From Synechococcus sp. ROS8604 (lineage in GTDB: Bacteria > Cyanobacteriota > Cyanobacteriia > PCC-6307 > Cyanobiaceae): a DNA stretch of 64,000 nt. Both the position numbers and the translations under genes were made by a program. Where the stretch lies: positions 248,001 to 312,000 of the forward strand of contig NZ_CP047946.1 of the NCBI RefSeq assembly GCF_014279655.1, given 5' to 3'. Below are positions 42,454 through 51,591 of the stretch, piece after piece; position 1 is the stretch's first letter; every line of letters begins with the position of its first letter. The notes below the pieces were generated by a model, which was not told the DNA's origin, searched no databases, and saw only the letters and a program-made list of their open reading frames with translations.

Positions 42454-43218
42454 TCAGCTGTCTTGAGCTTGAGAGCTTGATGGAACGCTTGCAAGTGTTG
42501 TTTGTTGCATCGCCGCCTTGGCCGCCTGCTGCTCCGCCTGACGCCGCGATCCACCCCAGGCTTCTGCTCTTGGGTTGTTTTGGTCTTGGATAAACACCTG
42601 GCAATGAAAGCGCCTGGGGTCGCCATGGCGTTGGCTGATTTCCTGGCAGGCGTAAGTCGGTAGCCCCAGCCCCTGCGCTTGGGTCCATTCCTGCAGCGCC
42701 GATTTGCTGTTGCCGCGATAGGGATCGGCGAGCACCTCATGGCTTGTTTCGCGCCAGTAGGGCGTAAGCCATGTTTGCACCGGAGACACTTTGCCGCTGA
42801 TTCGGTAAATCGCGCCGATTAGGGCTTCGCAGTGCTCGGCGCGGAGGGTGGTGCGAGCTGCTGTATCACCGCTGGCCTTGGATCCCAGCTTCAAGAGCGC
42901 TTCGATGTCGATTTTGCTTCCGAGCTTCGCCAGCCAGCGGTCGCTCACAAGCTGTGCCCGTAAGGCAGAGCGTTCCCCCACAGGCATTTGCGGGTGTTCG
43001 GATTCGATGAAATCTGAGGCCGCCAGTCGTAGCACCGCATCACCGAGAAACTCCAGCTGTTCGTGATGCCGCGCGAGCCCCGTGGAGGTGTGGGTGAGCG
43101 CTTCGTCGAGGTGCTCCAACTGCTCCCATTTCAATTCTTTGTGGTTGGCAGTGCTCGAATCGCCAACCAGCTGGCGCCAGAGCTCTTGCAGTTGCTGTTC
43201 ACGCTGGGGAGTGATCAC
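42454..43218 (-). CDS. rnc: Ribonuclease III
   Basis: Cuts double-stranded RNA in rRNA processing and in regulation. The 254-residue enzyme has the signature HHEQLEFLGDAVLRLAASDF (residues 51-70) with the catalytic acidic residues. ERSALRAQLVSD and LRAEHCEALIGAIY (second acidic pair, near 124) follow. The C-terminal dsRNA-binding domain starts near NSKSALQEWTQAQGLGLPTY and includes AWGGSRRQAEQQAAKAAMQQ. It lies directly downstream of rnpB on the same strand, so two RNA-processing activities are neighbours. Confidence 0.95.
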   Translation of the reverse strand: MITPQREQQLQELWRQLVGDSSTANHKELKWEQLEHLDEALTHTSTGLARHHEQLEFLGDAVLRLAASDFIESEHPQMPVGERSALRAQLVSDRWLAKLGSKIDIEALLKLGSKASGDTAARTTLRAEHCEALIGAIYRISGKVSPVQTWLTPYWRETSHEVLADPYRGNSKSALQEWTQAQGLGLPTYACQEISQRHGDPRRFHCQVFIQDQNNPRAEAWGGSRRQAEQQAAKAAMQQTTLASVPSSSQAQDS

Positions 43219-43300
43219 AGCAACTCCTTCGGATCCGAATGACTTGGTTTTAGCGGCACGTTCCTGTTGACGCAGCCTTAGGGAACTTGACTAAAAGAGG

Positions 43301-43695
43301 GTTGAAAGCAGGACATAAGCCGGGTTCTGTTCACCCTTCCAAGGAAGGGGGGTAATCATCTATCTGGGATCGCCGTTACCGACGACCTCGAGCGGCGCAC
43401 AAAGGCGGAACGGGGAAGATGGCCACCCGTCGTTCCTAGGCCTTGCTCCCAGCCGGGGTTTACCGAGCCAGCACCTCTCGATGCTGCTGGTGCGCTCTTA
43501 CCGCACCTTTGCACCCTTGCCTGTGCCGGCGGAACCGGCCATCGGCGGTGTGTTTCTGTGGCACTCTCCTCACGGTCACCCGCACTGGGAATTACCCAGC
43601 AAGCCTGGCCATCGGGGAGCCCGGACTTTCCTCAACCGATGACTGCAGCCCGAGGGCAACACCCATCAATTGCGATCACCTCGCCTACTTTCAGC
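43301..43695 (-). ncRNA. rnpB: RNase P RNA
   Basis: The catalytic RNA that matures tRNA 5' ends. On the minus strand the universal GAGGAAAGTCCGGGCTCCC (P4/CR-I side) begins near 43638 and the closing GAACCCGGCTTATGTCC lies near 43325. The two ends pair as helix P1: TGAAAGTAGG (5' side, starting 43693) against CCTGCTTTCA (3' side, 43312-43303), with one G-U pair. Length, about 395 nt, is normal for cyanobacteria. It is divergent from the tRNA gene, only about 20 bases away. Exact ends are estimated from P1. Confidence 0.93.
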
Positions 43696-43713
43696 CCCCA
43701 TAATGGCCCGTGA

Positions 43714-43787
<74 letters not shown>

Positions 43788-44117
43788 TTGTTTAAGACTC
43801 CATTTGCCGCAAAGCTTTTTAAGGAAGCCAAGGGCCAGAAAAGAGGCTCCTGCCAGCCGTCACTGTTGGGGGCGATCCCACCGGCGTGAAGCCTGCTTCA
43901 GCGCCCCGTTGTGCGGCGGATGTCCTTGAGCAGCAGCAACAAGTGCAGGGGATCAGTGGGTGATTGCTCGAACTCAGAGATTCAGATGTTCATAGAAGCC
44001 TCGGGCTTGCCCTGATTCGGCATGCACCAACAAGCCGCGGCAGCCGATGGCGTCACTGAGGCTCGTGGCCCTTGAGATCACATCCAGCAGCAGAGCTAGA
44101 GCTGCACCGAGGCCCTG
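43788..44117. other. Stretch after tRNA-Arg without an intact gene
   Basis: About 330 bases between the tRNA and the Fic remnant. I see no convincing gene. Parts may be decayed N-terminal sequence of the fic gene, but I could not align them by eye. Confidence 0.35.
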
Positions 44118-44665
44118 GCCCACCTCTGGTTTCTCACCCTCCACCCCTATGAAGACGGCAACGGCCGCCTAGCCCGTGCCACTACTGATCGGCTTCTGGC
44201 ACAGGACTGCAGAGCCAATGTTCAGCAGGGGTTGTCTGTCCGCGCCCTCGACATCTCTGCTCAGATCTCGCGCGAGCGCGAGGGTTACTACACGGTGCTG
44301 GAGCGCTGCCAGTCACGGGCTGGCTGAGCTGGTTCCTTAAGCAGCTCACGGCAGAGGCGGTCACCAATGGCGCCGTGATTGAAGCGGTGCGGCGCAAGGC
44401 GGCTTTCTGGTGGAGCCACCATCACAGCGGCTTCAACGACCGGCAACAGAAACTGCTTAATCGGCTGCTGGATGCCGAACCGGAGGGCTTCACGGGCGGC
44501 ATGACCCTGCGCAAGGCCATCAGCCTCACCAAAGTGAGCCGCGCTACGGCCTGGCGTGATCTGAGCGAACTCGTGGAACAGCAGGCGATCGAGCCGATCG
44601 GGGAGGGCCGCAGCCGCGCCTATCGGATCCATTGGCCAAGCGCTTCAGAATCCCTTGCGCTCTAA
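44118..44665 (+). pseudogene. Fic-family protein, truncated and frameshifted
   Basis: The frame contains AHLWFLTLHPYEDGNGRLAR, the Fic active-site motif HPFxDGNGR with Tyr for Phe. It runs through DRLLAQDCRANVQQGLSVRA to a TGA at 44325. The rest is in another frame: WLSWFLKQLTAEAVTNGAVI, WWSHHHSGFNDRQQKLLNRL and a winged-helix tail LRKAISLTKVSRATAWRDLS, ending at 44665. The first 200 or so residues of the usual Fic protein are absent. Fic enzymes transfer AMP to target proteins; this copy should be inactive. Confidence 0.8.
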
Positions 44666-45028
44666 TGCGTCTGTGAGGCGAGTGATGGCGGAAGCCAGTT
44701 GAGCTTGGGGATCAGGCTTCGCTTCTTCAATGACCTCTTGCTTGCGATTGGAGGCCTCAATTGATTTCACAATCAAGAATCACACAATGGAAATCACGAG
44801 AAAGTTGATGATCGCCACAATCACCGCGCCTGCAGGCCAGGCATTGATCGAGTCCACATTGGCTGCCTTGAGCGCCGGTTCAAGCGCATTGGTCATGACC
44901 AGGGTGACGAAAGACCCAACGACCTAGCCAAATGCGCCTGCAATCACAACCGCAATGGCGAGATCCACCACGTTGCCTTTGCTGATAAAAGCTTTGAAGT
45001 CTGAGATCAAACCCGATTTACGTGTCAT
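44645..45028 (-). pseudogene. mscL: MscL mechanosensitive channel with two in-frame stops
   Basis: Read leftward from ATG 45028, one continuous 128-codon frame gives [34 protein letters not shown], a TAG (44924-44926), then VVGSFVTLVMTNALEPALKA, INAWPAGAVIVAIINFLVIS and a TGA (44780-44782). It continues FLIVKSIEASNRKQEVIEEA and ends RLTDALERKGF. The first helix, pore residues and second helix are those of MscL, the large-conductance channel that releases solutes on osmotic downshock. No frameshift is present, so only two base changes need to have silenced it. Its 3' end overlaps the Fic remnant by 21 bases. Confidence 0.88.
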
Positions 45029-45173
45029 GAATGCGTGAAGTGAATTCCTATTGATTAGTCATTCAGGGTGAGTTTTTCCGCTTATTGATGCGAATTGATT
45101 GATTAGTTGTCTTGGGTGGGTGGGCTAGCCAGATTCCAGACCTTCGTTATTTTTGAGCGTGTGAACCGGTTCC

Positions 45174-45527
45174 ATGACCCAGCTTCACGAACTTCGGCTG
45201 CGGCTCTTGGTTCAGCAGGAAAGCGAGCGCATTGCTGCCAGCCAGCCAAGCGACCTTGAGTTGTCTGTGGTGCAAGCGCGTTGCCTCTGCTGGCTTGCCC
45301 TCTTGGCGGAAGCCCATGAAGATCAGGCCAGTGACGCTGAGAGTCGTGGAGATACCGAGCAAGCGATGGGGTGGTTCGCCGATTCCATGCGTTTGCGGGA
45401 TGCTCTGAATGTGGTGAGTTCGATCGAGATCCCTCTGCCAGGTGTTGTGGGCAGGGATGCGGATGCGTTCCGCGATCAGCTCGATGATCGGTCCGGGTTT
45501 GATCAGGATCCGCCATTGGCTGCCTGA
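45174..45527 (+). CDS. Hypothetical protein, 117 residues
   Basis: No family recognised. The protein is soluble, acidic and mostly helical (HELRLRLLVQQESERIAASQ, then LCWLALLAEAHEDQASDAES). A segment EQAMGWFADSMRLRDALNVV is reminiscent of a single helical-repeat pair. The ATG follows the mscL remnant by 145 bases. Codon use looks like that of the core genes around it, so I think it is real. Confidence 0.6.
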   Translation: MTQLHELRLRLLVQQESERIAASQPSDLELSVVQARCLCWLALLAEAHEDQASDAESRGDTEQAMGWFADSMRLRDALNVVSSIEIPLPGVVGRDADAFRDQLDDRSGFDQDPPLAA

Positions 45528-45563
45528 TCAGGTGTCATGATGGTTACTAACTGAGGGTCTGCT

Positions 45564-46019
45564 TTGCCTGAAGAGCCCTGTCAATGTCCAGACTGTCAAC
45601 GCTTCTATCGAGAGCACGACCGTCTGATCAGAGAGTCGCCAACCTTGCGTCAGCAGCAGGAGCTGAGTTGGGCGGCGCTCCAAGCCTTCAGAACCCTCTC
45701 CGGCCGTGTGCTCGAGGATTTGCAAAAGCAACATGGCACCCCGGGCGCTGATGCTCAAACCCATGCCACTCCGATGGGTGGTGGAGAAGAGCCTGCTGAT
45801 GCCATCCATCAAGCAATGGCTGATTTGGAAAATATCAATGCGCACCTGTTTTCCATCGAAGCGTTGATGGAGCGCATCTTTGATGTGCGTGTGCCTGACG
45901 ATATTGAACAGAAGTTCAGAGAGCTGGCTGGTGAACTCGCCCCAGACCCCCTCAATGCTGATCGCCTGCGTTTGAATCGCCTGCTGCACCAAACCCCTGA
46001 TCTCCCCGATCGCAGTTGA
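45564..46019 (+). CDS. Hypothetical protein with N-terminal Cys cluster, 151 residues
   Basis: No family recognised. It begins with TTG at 45564: MPEEPCQCPDCQRFYREHDR has three closely spaced Cys (CxCxxC), a possible metal site. The remainder is helical and acidic with LENINAHLFSIEALMERIFD and IEQKFRELAGELAPDPLNAD, which could form a coiled coil. It runs in the same direction as the preceding gene 36 bases away and ends before a strong terminator. Confidence 0.55.
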   Translation: MPEEPCQCPDCQRFYREHDRLIRESPTLRQQQELSWAALQAFRTLSGRVLEDLQKQHGTPGADAQTHATPMGGGEEPADAIHQAMADLENINAHLFSIEALMERIFDVRVPDDIEQKFRELAGELAPDPLNADRLRLNRLLHQTPDLPDRS

Positions 46020-46078
46020 TCGAACTGGGATTGTTCAGCATTAATTGAAGGGTGAGAGACGTCTCGTCTGCACAACAA

Positions 46079-46109
46079 AAAACCCCTCGAAATGTTCTCG
46101 AGGGGTTTT
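46079..46109. terminator. Bidirectional rho-independent terminator
   Basis: A perfect 12-base inverted repeat, AAAACCCCTCGA at 46079-46090 and TCGAGGGGTTTT at 46098-46109, with a 7-base loop. T-runs lie on both sides when read from either strand. It lies between the convergent hypothetical gene (ending 46019) and glgP (ending 46152), so it can stop both transcripts. Confidence 0.9.
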
Positions 46110-46151
46110 CAATGTTGATATTAAGCGAAAACATTTATGGCGTGGAGACGA

Positions 46152-48677
46152 CTACTCAGGCACGTCGCAGGTGATCTCAACCGGCATGGCTTCCACCTTC
46201 CAGATGTCGCGGCAGTAGTCACGGATCGAACGATCCGAGGAGAAGAAACCGCTTCTGGCGCTGTTCAACACAGACATCCTGTTCCAATGATGACGATCAG
46301 TCCAGGCCAGGCTCACCGCATCCTGCGCGCGCAGGTAGTCGGCGAAATCAGCCATCACGAAGAAGGGATCATTCCCCGTGAGGTTGTCGATCAGAGGACG
46401 GAACAACTCACCATCGCCATTGCTGAAGTGACCCATTTCCACCAAGCGGATGGCTTCAGCGAGCTCCGGAACTGACTCCACCACCTCCCAAGGTCTGTAT
46501 CCGCCTTGCTTGAGAGCCGCAATCTCTTCCACGGTTTTGCCGAAGAGGAAGAAGTTTTCTGCACCCACGTGCTCACGGATTTCCACGTTGGCGCCATCAA
46601 GGGTGCCAATCGTGAGCGCTCCATTCATGGCGAATTTCATGTTGCCGGTTCCGGAGGCTTCCTTGCCAGCCGTCGAGATCTGTTCGGAAAGATCCGAGGC
46701 TGGATACACCTGTTCGCCGAGCTTCACGTTGTAATCCGCCAGGAACACCACCCGCAGACGTCCGTCCATGTCGGGATCAGCGTTGATCGTTTCGGCGATG
46801 CCGTTGATGAAGCGGATGATCAGCTTGGCCATGTAGTAGCCAGGTGCCGCCTTGCCACCAAAGATCACCGTGCGAGGCGCCATGCCATCGGCTTGGCCGT
46901 TTTTGATCCTGAGGTACTGGGTAATCACCTGAAGAGCATTGAGGTGCTGGCGTTTGTATTCATGAATCCGCTTCACTTGTACGTCAAACAGGCTTGAGGG
47001 ATCCACCAACACACCGGTGTTGCGGTGGATGTAAGTGGACAGCTTGCGCTTTACGGAGAGCTTGGTGTCTTCCCAATGATTCAGGAAGCCCGTGTCGTTC
47101 TGGCGATCCTCAAGCTTGCGCAGGATCTCCATGTTGGTGACCCAATCGGGGCCCACATGCTCATCAAGCAGGGTGGAGAGTCCTGGATTGGACAGGGCCA
47201 CCCAACGCCTTGGGGTGACGCCGTTGGTCACATTGGTGAATTTTTCGGGCCAGAGCTCGGCGAATTCCGGCATCAGCTGCTCGCGCACCAAATCGGAATG
47301 GAGAGCCGCGACGCCATTCACATGATGGGCGCCAATGGTGGCGAGGTGGGCCATGCGAATGGACTTCCCACCCTCTTCATCAATGATCGAGAGCTTGCGT
47401 TGAATCGCTTCGTTGCCGGGATAGCGCAAGCGCACCTGCTGAAGGAAGCGGCGGTTGATTTCGTAAATCAGCTCTAGATGCCTTGGGAGCAGGCTTCCAA
47501 ACAGGTTGAGATCCCATTTCTCGAGTGCCTCAGGTAGCAGGGTGTGGTTGGTGTAGGCCACGGAACGGCGGGTGATGTCCCAAGCCTTGTCCCATTCCAT
47601 ATGGCGATCATCGATCAGCAGACGCATCAGTTCCGCAACTGCGATCGCGGGATGGGTGTCGTTGAGCTGAACGGTCCAGTACTCAGGGAAGTCGTCAACG
47701 GACAGCCCGCGGTTGTCGAGGCTGCGCAACATGTCTTGCAGTGAGCAGCTCACAAAGAAGTGCTGCTGCTTTAGGCGCAGGCGCCGGCCTTCATCGGTGC
47801 CGTCGTTGGGATACAAGACTTTGGAGAGGGTTTCGCTGCCCACTTTTTCTTCCACAGCGCCGTAGTAATCACCGATGTTGAAGGCGTAGAAGTCGAAGCT
47901 TTCCGTGGCATCAGCGCGCCACAGGCGCAGACGGTCGCAGGTGTTCACGCGGTAGCCGAGCACCGGCACGTCGTGGGGAACACCAATGGCGTGATCCGAG
48001 GGGATCCAGCGCGAGCGATAGATGCCTTTGTCGTCGAGATAGCTCTCCGTGCGGCCGCCAAAACCCACAAAGCAGGCCTGATCAGGCTGGGGCAGTTCCC
48101 AGGGCCAGCCGCCCTTGAGCCACTTATCGGTGACCTCCACCTGCCAGCCATCGCGGATCAGTTGATCAAAAATTCCAAATTCGTAGCGGATGCCATAGCC
48201 CGTGGCAGGAATCTGCAAACTTGCCAGTGATTCCATGTAGCAAGCGGCTAAGCGACCCAGACCGCCATTGCCGAGGCCAGGCTCCTCCTCTACCTCGATG
48301 ATCTGCTGCAGGGATTCAATCCCGAAGCGCTTCACGGCCTCTTCCGCTTCGTTCTGGATTCCCAGATTGAGCAGATTATTGGCCAGTTGCGGTCCAATCA
48401 GGAACTCCGCAGACAAATAGGCCACTGTTTTTTGTGGTCGGGCCCGAATCGCCTCCAAGCTGGCCAGATAACGGGTCATCAGCCGATCGCGCACGGCATA
48501 GCTGAGGGCCATGTAGAGGTCATGGCGGCTGGCGGATGGAGCCAGCTTGCCCAGCGTGAAGAACAGATGCTCTGTCATGCCGTCAAACACGGCATCAGCA
48601 TCCAATCCCGCCCGTTCTGGGTCGGCATAGCAACCAGGAGTTGGAAGGCGAAGATCGAGGGGTTCGGAGCTGCTCAT
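46152..48677 (-). CDS. glgP: Glycogen phosphorylase
   Basis: Releases glucose-1-phosphate from stored glycogen. The 841-residue protein is full length. Visible landmarks are FLIGPQLANNLLNLGI near residue 92, GLGNGGLGRLAACYMESLAS near 134 (phosphorylase N-terminal signature), NVTNGVTPRRWVALSNPGLS near 485 and the PLP-binding EASGTGNMKFAMNGALTIGT near 675, with Lys in GNMKFAMNG. GANVEIREHVGAENFFLFG follows. Large frames on the opposite strand across this gene are shadows. Confidence 0.97.
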   Translation of the reverse strand: MSSSEPLDLRLPTPGCYADPERAGLDADAVFDGMTEHLFFTLGKLAPSASRHDLYMALSYAVRDRLMTRYLASLEAIRARPQKTVAYLSAEFLIGPQLANNLLNLGIQNEAEEAVKRFGIESLQQIIEVEEEPGLGNGGLGRLAACYMESLASLQIPATGYGIRYEFGIFDQLIRDGWQVEVTDKWLKGGWPWELPQPDQACFVGFGGRTESYLDDKGIYRSRWIPSDHAIGVPHDVPVLGYRVNTCDRLRLWRADATESFDFYAFNIGDYYGAVEEKVGSETLSKVLYPNDGTDEGRRLRLKQQHFFVSCSLQDMLRSLDNRGLSVDDFPEYWTVQLNDTHPAIAVAELMRLLIDDRHMEWDKAWDITRRSVAYTNHTLLPEALEKWDLNLFGSLLPRHLELIYEINRRFLQQVRLRYPGNEAIQRKLSIIDEEGGKSIRMAHLATIGAHHVNGVAALHSDLVREQLMPEFAELWPEKFTNVTNGVTPRRWVALSNPGLSTLLDEHVGPDWVTNMEILRKLEDRQNDTGFLNHWEDTKLSVKRKLSTYIHRNTGVLVDPSSLFDVQVKRIHEYKRQHLNALQVITQYLRIKNGQADGMAPRTVIFGGKAAPGYYMAKLIIRFINGIAETINADPDMDGRLRVVFLADYNVKLGEQVYPASDLSEQISTAGKEASGTGNMKFAMNGALTIGTLDGANVEIREHVGAENFFLFGKTVEEIAALKQGGYRPWEVVESVPELAEAIRLVEMGHFSNGDGELFRPLIDNLTGNDPFFVMADFADYLRAQDAVSLAWTDRHHWNRMSVLNSARSGFFSSDRSIRDYCRDIWKVEAMPVEITCDVPE

Positions 48678-48857
48678 GGAGACAAAAATATTGTGATTGC
48701 TTTTTGTTTTGCGTTAATTGTGGTGGGAATGAACCAAGAAAGCTTGAAACGGTCGCCGAACTGTGACCGAGGAGGCTGTTTTGTTGCCATCGGCTAGCAG
48801 GCCATCGCAATGCACGGTCAGAGATCCCTTTTGCCCTTAAGGTCCCGCTGAGAAAAC

Positions 48858-50264
48858 ATGCCGATTCCGATGCTCGCTGCTGCGATGCCGCCCCTTCTCA
48901 CGCCGTTACTGGCTGAACTGTCTGCCCACGATCTCGAGATGGCTGGCACCTTGATTGGGGTTGGCCGATTCATGCTGATTTTCGTGGCAGCGCGAGCGTT
49001 GGCCGAAGTTCTGGTGCGCCTCCAGCTGCCCACGATTTTGGGAGAGCTCCTTGCTGGTGTCTTGATCGGAGCATCTGGTCTGCATCTCTTGGTGCCGCCA
49101 GAAACCCAAGTGGAATTGAGCAATGGTTTGGTGACCTTCCTCAGTTCCTTGGGCAATGTGCCGCCTGAATCGGTCACAGAGCTCTACAACGAAAGTTTCC
49201 CCGCCTTGGAGTCTGTGGCTCAGCTGGGCCTGTTTGCTCTTTTATTTCTTACCGGATTGGAGAGTGAGCTCGATGAGCTGATCGCGGTTGGCACGCAGGC
49301 CTTCACCGTGGCAGTAGCAGGTGTGGTGTTGCCGTTTGCCCTGGGCACATGGGGGCTGATGGCTTTATTCCATGTGGGAGCGATCCCCGCGATTTTTGCG
49401 GGCGCCTCGATGACCGCCACCAGCATTGGCATTACCGCCAGCGTGTTCGGAGAACTTGGATATTTGAAAACCCGAGAGGGTCAGATCGTGATCGGTGCGG
49501 CGGTTCTCGATGACATCCTCGGCATCGTGATCTTGGCTGTGGTGGTGGCCTTGGCCTCCGGCGGCAGTCTGGAAATTGGTCCGATACTCAAGCTTGTCGC
49601 GGCCGCGGCCGTGTTCGTTGTGGCCGCGATCGGTTTGAGCCGCACAGCTGCTCCAGCGTTCGACTGGCTGATCGACAAACTCAAGGCACCGGGTGAGGTG
49701 CTGGTGGCTTCCTTCGTGATCCTGGCGCTGAGCTGCTTCACCGCCACAGCGATTGGATTGGAGGCGGCCCTTGGCGCCTTCGCGGCTGGTTTGATTCTCA
49801 GTAGTTCAAAGCACAATCACGCCATCCAGCAGGCCGTCCTGCCGATCGTGACCCTGTTTGCCACGATCTTCTTTGTGCTCGTGGGTGCCGGCATGGATCT
49901 CTCGGTGATCAATCCTTCCGATCCCGCCAGCCGCACCGCCTTGATCATTGCCGCCTTCTTGTTTGTGGTTGCCGTGATCGGCAAGATTGCCGCTGGTTGG
50001 GCCTTTGTGAGCAAGCAACCCACCCGACGCCTCGTGGTGGGACTTGGAATGATGCCCCGCGGAGAAGTGGGCTTGATTTTCCTGGGCCTTGGCACCAGCG
50101 CCAAGCTTCTGTCGCCGTCGCTTGAGGCGGCGATTCTGTTGATGGTGATCGGCACCACCTTCCTGGCACCGGTGCTGCTCCGGTTGGTGATTGGTGGGGA
50201 TAAGCCCGATGACGACGACAAGGTCGATGGTGAGGTCGCGGCTGATCCCGTTGGTTTGACCTAG
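48858..50264 (+). CDS. Cation:proton antiporter (CPA2 family)
   Basis: A 468-residue membrane protein with about 12 helices. The CPA2 core is visible: LPTILGELLAGVLIGASGLH near residue 52, LFLTGLESELDELIAVG near 130, GASMTATSIGITASVFGELG near 180 and the paired acidic residues in GAAVLDDILGIVILAVVVAL near 215, which carry protons and sodium or potassium. MMPRGEVGLIFLGLGTSAK near 394 is also typical. The tail is short and charged. It is divergent from glgP, sharing a 180-base promoter interval. Ion specificity is not readable. Confidence 0.9.
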   Translation: MPIPMLAAAMPPLLTPLLAELSAHDLEMAGTLIGVGRFMLIFVAARALAEVLVRLQLPTILGELLAGVLIGASGLHLLVPPETQVELSNGLVTFLSSLGNVPPESVTELYNESFPALESVAQLGLFALLFLTGLESELDELIAVGTQAFTVAVAGVVLPFALGTWGLMALFHVGAIPAIFAGASMTATSIGITASVFGELGYLKTREGQIVIGAAVLDDILGIVILAVVVALASGGSLEIGPILKLVAAAAVFVVAAIGLSRTAAPAFDWLIDKLKAPGEVLVASFVILALSCFTATAIGLEAALGAFAAGLILSSSKHNHAIQQAVLPIVTLFATIFFVLVGAGMDLSVINPSDPASRTALIIAAFLFVVAVIGKIAAGWAFVSKQPTRRLVVGLGMMPRGEVGLIFLGLGTSAKLLSPSLEAAILLMVIGTTFLAPVLLRLVIGGDKPDDDDKVDGEVAADPVGLT

Positions 50265-50575
50265 TCCCCTTGCCCGCGGGCAACCACGAGGAACAAACTC
50301 CAGCCAATGGTGATCAAGGCCAGGCTGGAGGCCCAGCCAGGTCCAAGCGCCCAGGCCAAGATGAGTTGGGTGATCACACCCACAGCTAGGGCGAGCAGCA
50401 GACTGCTGATCACCAGGGCGGCCTGACGCCAGGCCCCACTCAGGGGCCCGTCCTCCAGGCTTGCCTCCAGCCGTTGCAGTGGTCCACTGAGCGGCAGGTA
50501 GAGGGCAAGTGCCCAAAACAGGCCTCCGCTGAGGGTGCTGCTTTGCAGCAGGGGCCCCATCTCGTATGTGTCCAT
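50261..50575 (-). CDS. Small membrane protein, 104 residues
   Basis: No named family recognised. It has three hydrophobic segments: LFWALALYLPLSGPLQRL, ALVISSLLLALAVGVITQLI and ASSLALITIGWSLFLVVARG. The middle polar part is LEASLEDGPLSGAWRQ. I chose the Met at 50575 (MDTYEMGPLL). Its stop overlaps the antiporter stop by four bases, tail to tail. Conserved small membrane proteins of this kind are common in picocyanobacteria. Confidence 0.6.
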   Translation of the reverse strand: MDTYEMGPLLQSSTLSGGLFWALALYLPLSGPLQRLEASLEDGPLSGAWRQAALVISSLLLALAVGVITQLILAWALGPGWASSLALITIGWSLFLVVARGQGD

Positions 50576-50644
50576 TGGTGGCAAGTGCCCGGCGCTGCGG
50601 AGGCATGAACAGGATGCCTAGCATCGCCGATCAACGGAAAGAGA

Positions 50645-51559
50645 GTGGTGGGCGAGACCTGGTGGCAGTTTGAGAATCATGCAGTGCATGGTCTTTGCCA
50701 GATGCCTGAGCAGCCCGAGGCGGCGGCCCAGGCTAAAAAGCGACCCGCCGTGTTGTTGGTGCACGGCTTTGGGGCCTCCACCGACCATTGGCGCCACAAC
50801 ATCCCCGTGTTGGCAGACCACTACGAAGTGCATGCCCTCGATCTCCTTGGCTTCGGCCGCAGCGCCAAACCAGCTGGGCTTACCTACGGCGGTGCGCTTT
50901 GGCGAGACCAGTTGGTGGCCTACGTCCAGGAGCGGATCGGACGTCCCACCGTGATCGCTGGCAATTCGCTTGGGGGGTTTGCTGCCTTAGCTGCTGGTGC
51001 TGCTTTGAAGGACCAGTCAGCAGGGGTGGTGCTCCTGAATGCGGCGGGTCCTTTTAGTGATGAGCAGCGTTCATCACCAGGGGGCTGGGGCGCGATCGCC
51101 CGTCGCACCATTGCTTCTGCTCTGCTGAAAAGCCCAGTGCTGCAACGGGTGTTGTTTGAGAATTTGCGCCGGCGGTCCACGATTCGGCGCACCCTCAATC
51201 AGGTGTACGTCGATCGCACCAACGTGGACGACGCCCTGGTGGAATCGATTCGCCTTCCGTCGCTGGATCCCGGAGCGTTTGGCGTGTTTCGCACCGTGTT
51301 CGACATCCCCAGTGGCCAACCTCTGGATGAATTGTTTGATCAGCTTCAATCGCCATTGTTTTTGCTCTGGGGAATCCGTGATCCCTGGATCAATGCCGCT
51401 GGACGTCGCGCCAGCTTTCAACGCCATGCCCCGGAGAACACCCATGAAGTGGTGTTGGAGGCCGGTCACTGCCCCCATGACGAGGTTCCTGATCAGGTGA
51501 ACAAGGCTCTGCTCGATTGGCTTGGTTCCCTTGCGATCGATGGCTGCGCGGATGGCTGA
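50645..51559 (+). CDS. Alpha/beta-fold hydrolase
   Basis: A 304-residue alpha/beta hydrolase: [20 protein letters not shown] (oxyanion region, from about residue 36), [20 protein letters not shown], the nucleophile elbow [13 protein letters not shown] with Ser108, the acid in [12 protein letters not shown] near 243 and the His in [13 protein letters not shown] near 274. The triad is complete. Cyanobacterial relatives are often annotated as esterases or as homologues of chlorophyll-pathway hydrolases, but the substrate is not readable. It starts with GTG. Confidence 0.85.
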   Translation: MVGETWWQFENHAVHGLCQMPEQPEAAAQAKKRPAVLLVHGFGASTDHWRHNIPVLADHYEVHALDLLGFGRSAKPAGLTYGGALWRDQLVAYVQERIGRPTVIAGNSLGGFAALAAGAALKDQSAGVVLLNAAGPFSDEQRSSPGGWGAIARRTIASALLKSPVLQRVLFENLRRRSTIRRTLNQVYVDRTNVDDALVESIRLPSLDPGAFGVFRTVFDIPSGQPLDELFDQLQSPLFLLWGIRDPWINAAGRRASFQRHAPENTHEVVLEAGHCPHDEVPDQVNKALLDWLGSLAIDGCADG

Positions 51560-51591
51560 ACTGTGGTCACACTGAAGAGGCTCTGGGTTTC

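Noticed and set aside
46506-48230. Several plus-strand open frames of 80-160 codons
   Set aside because: All are antisense to glgP, whose conserved motifs run through the whole stretch.
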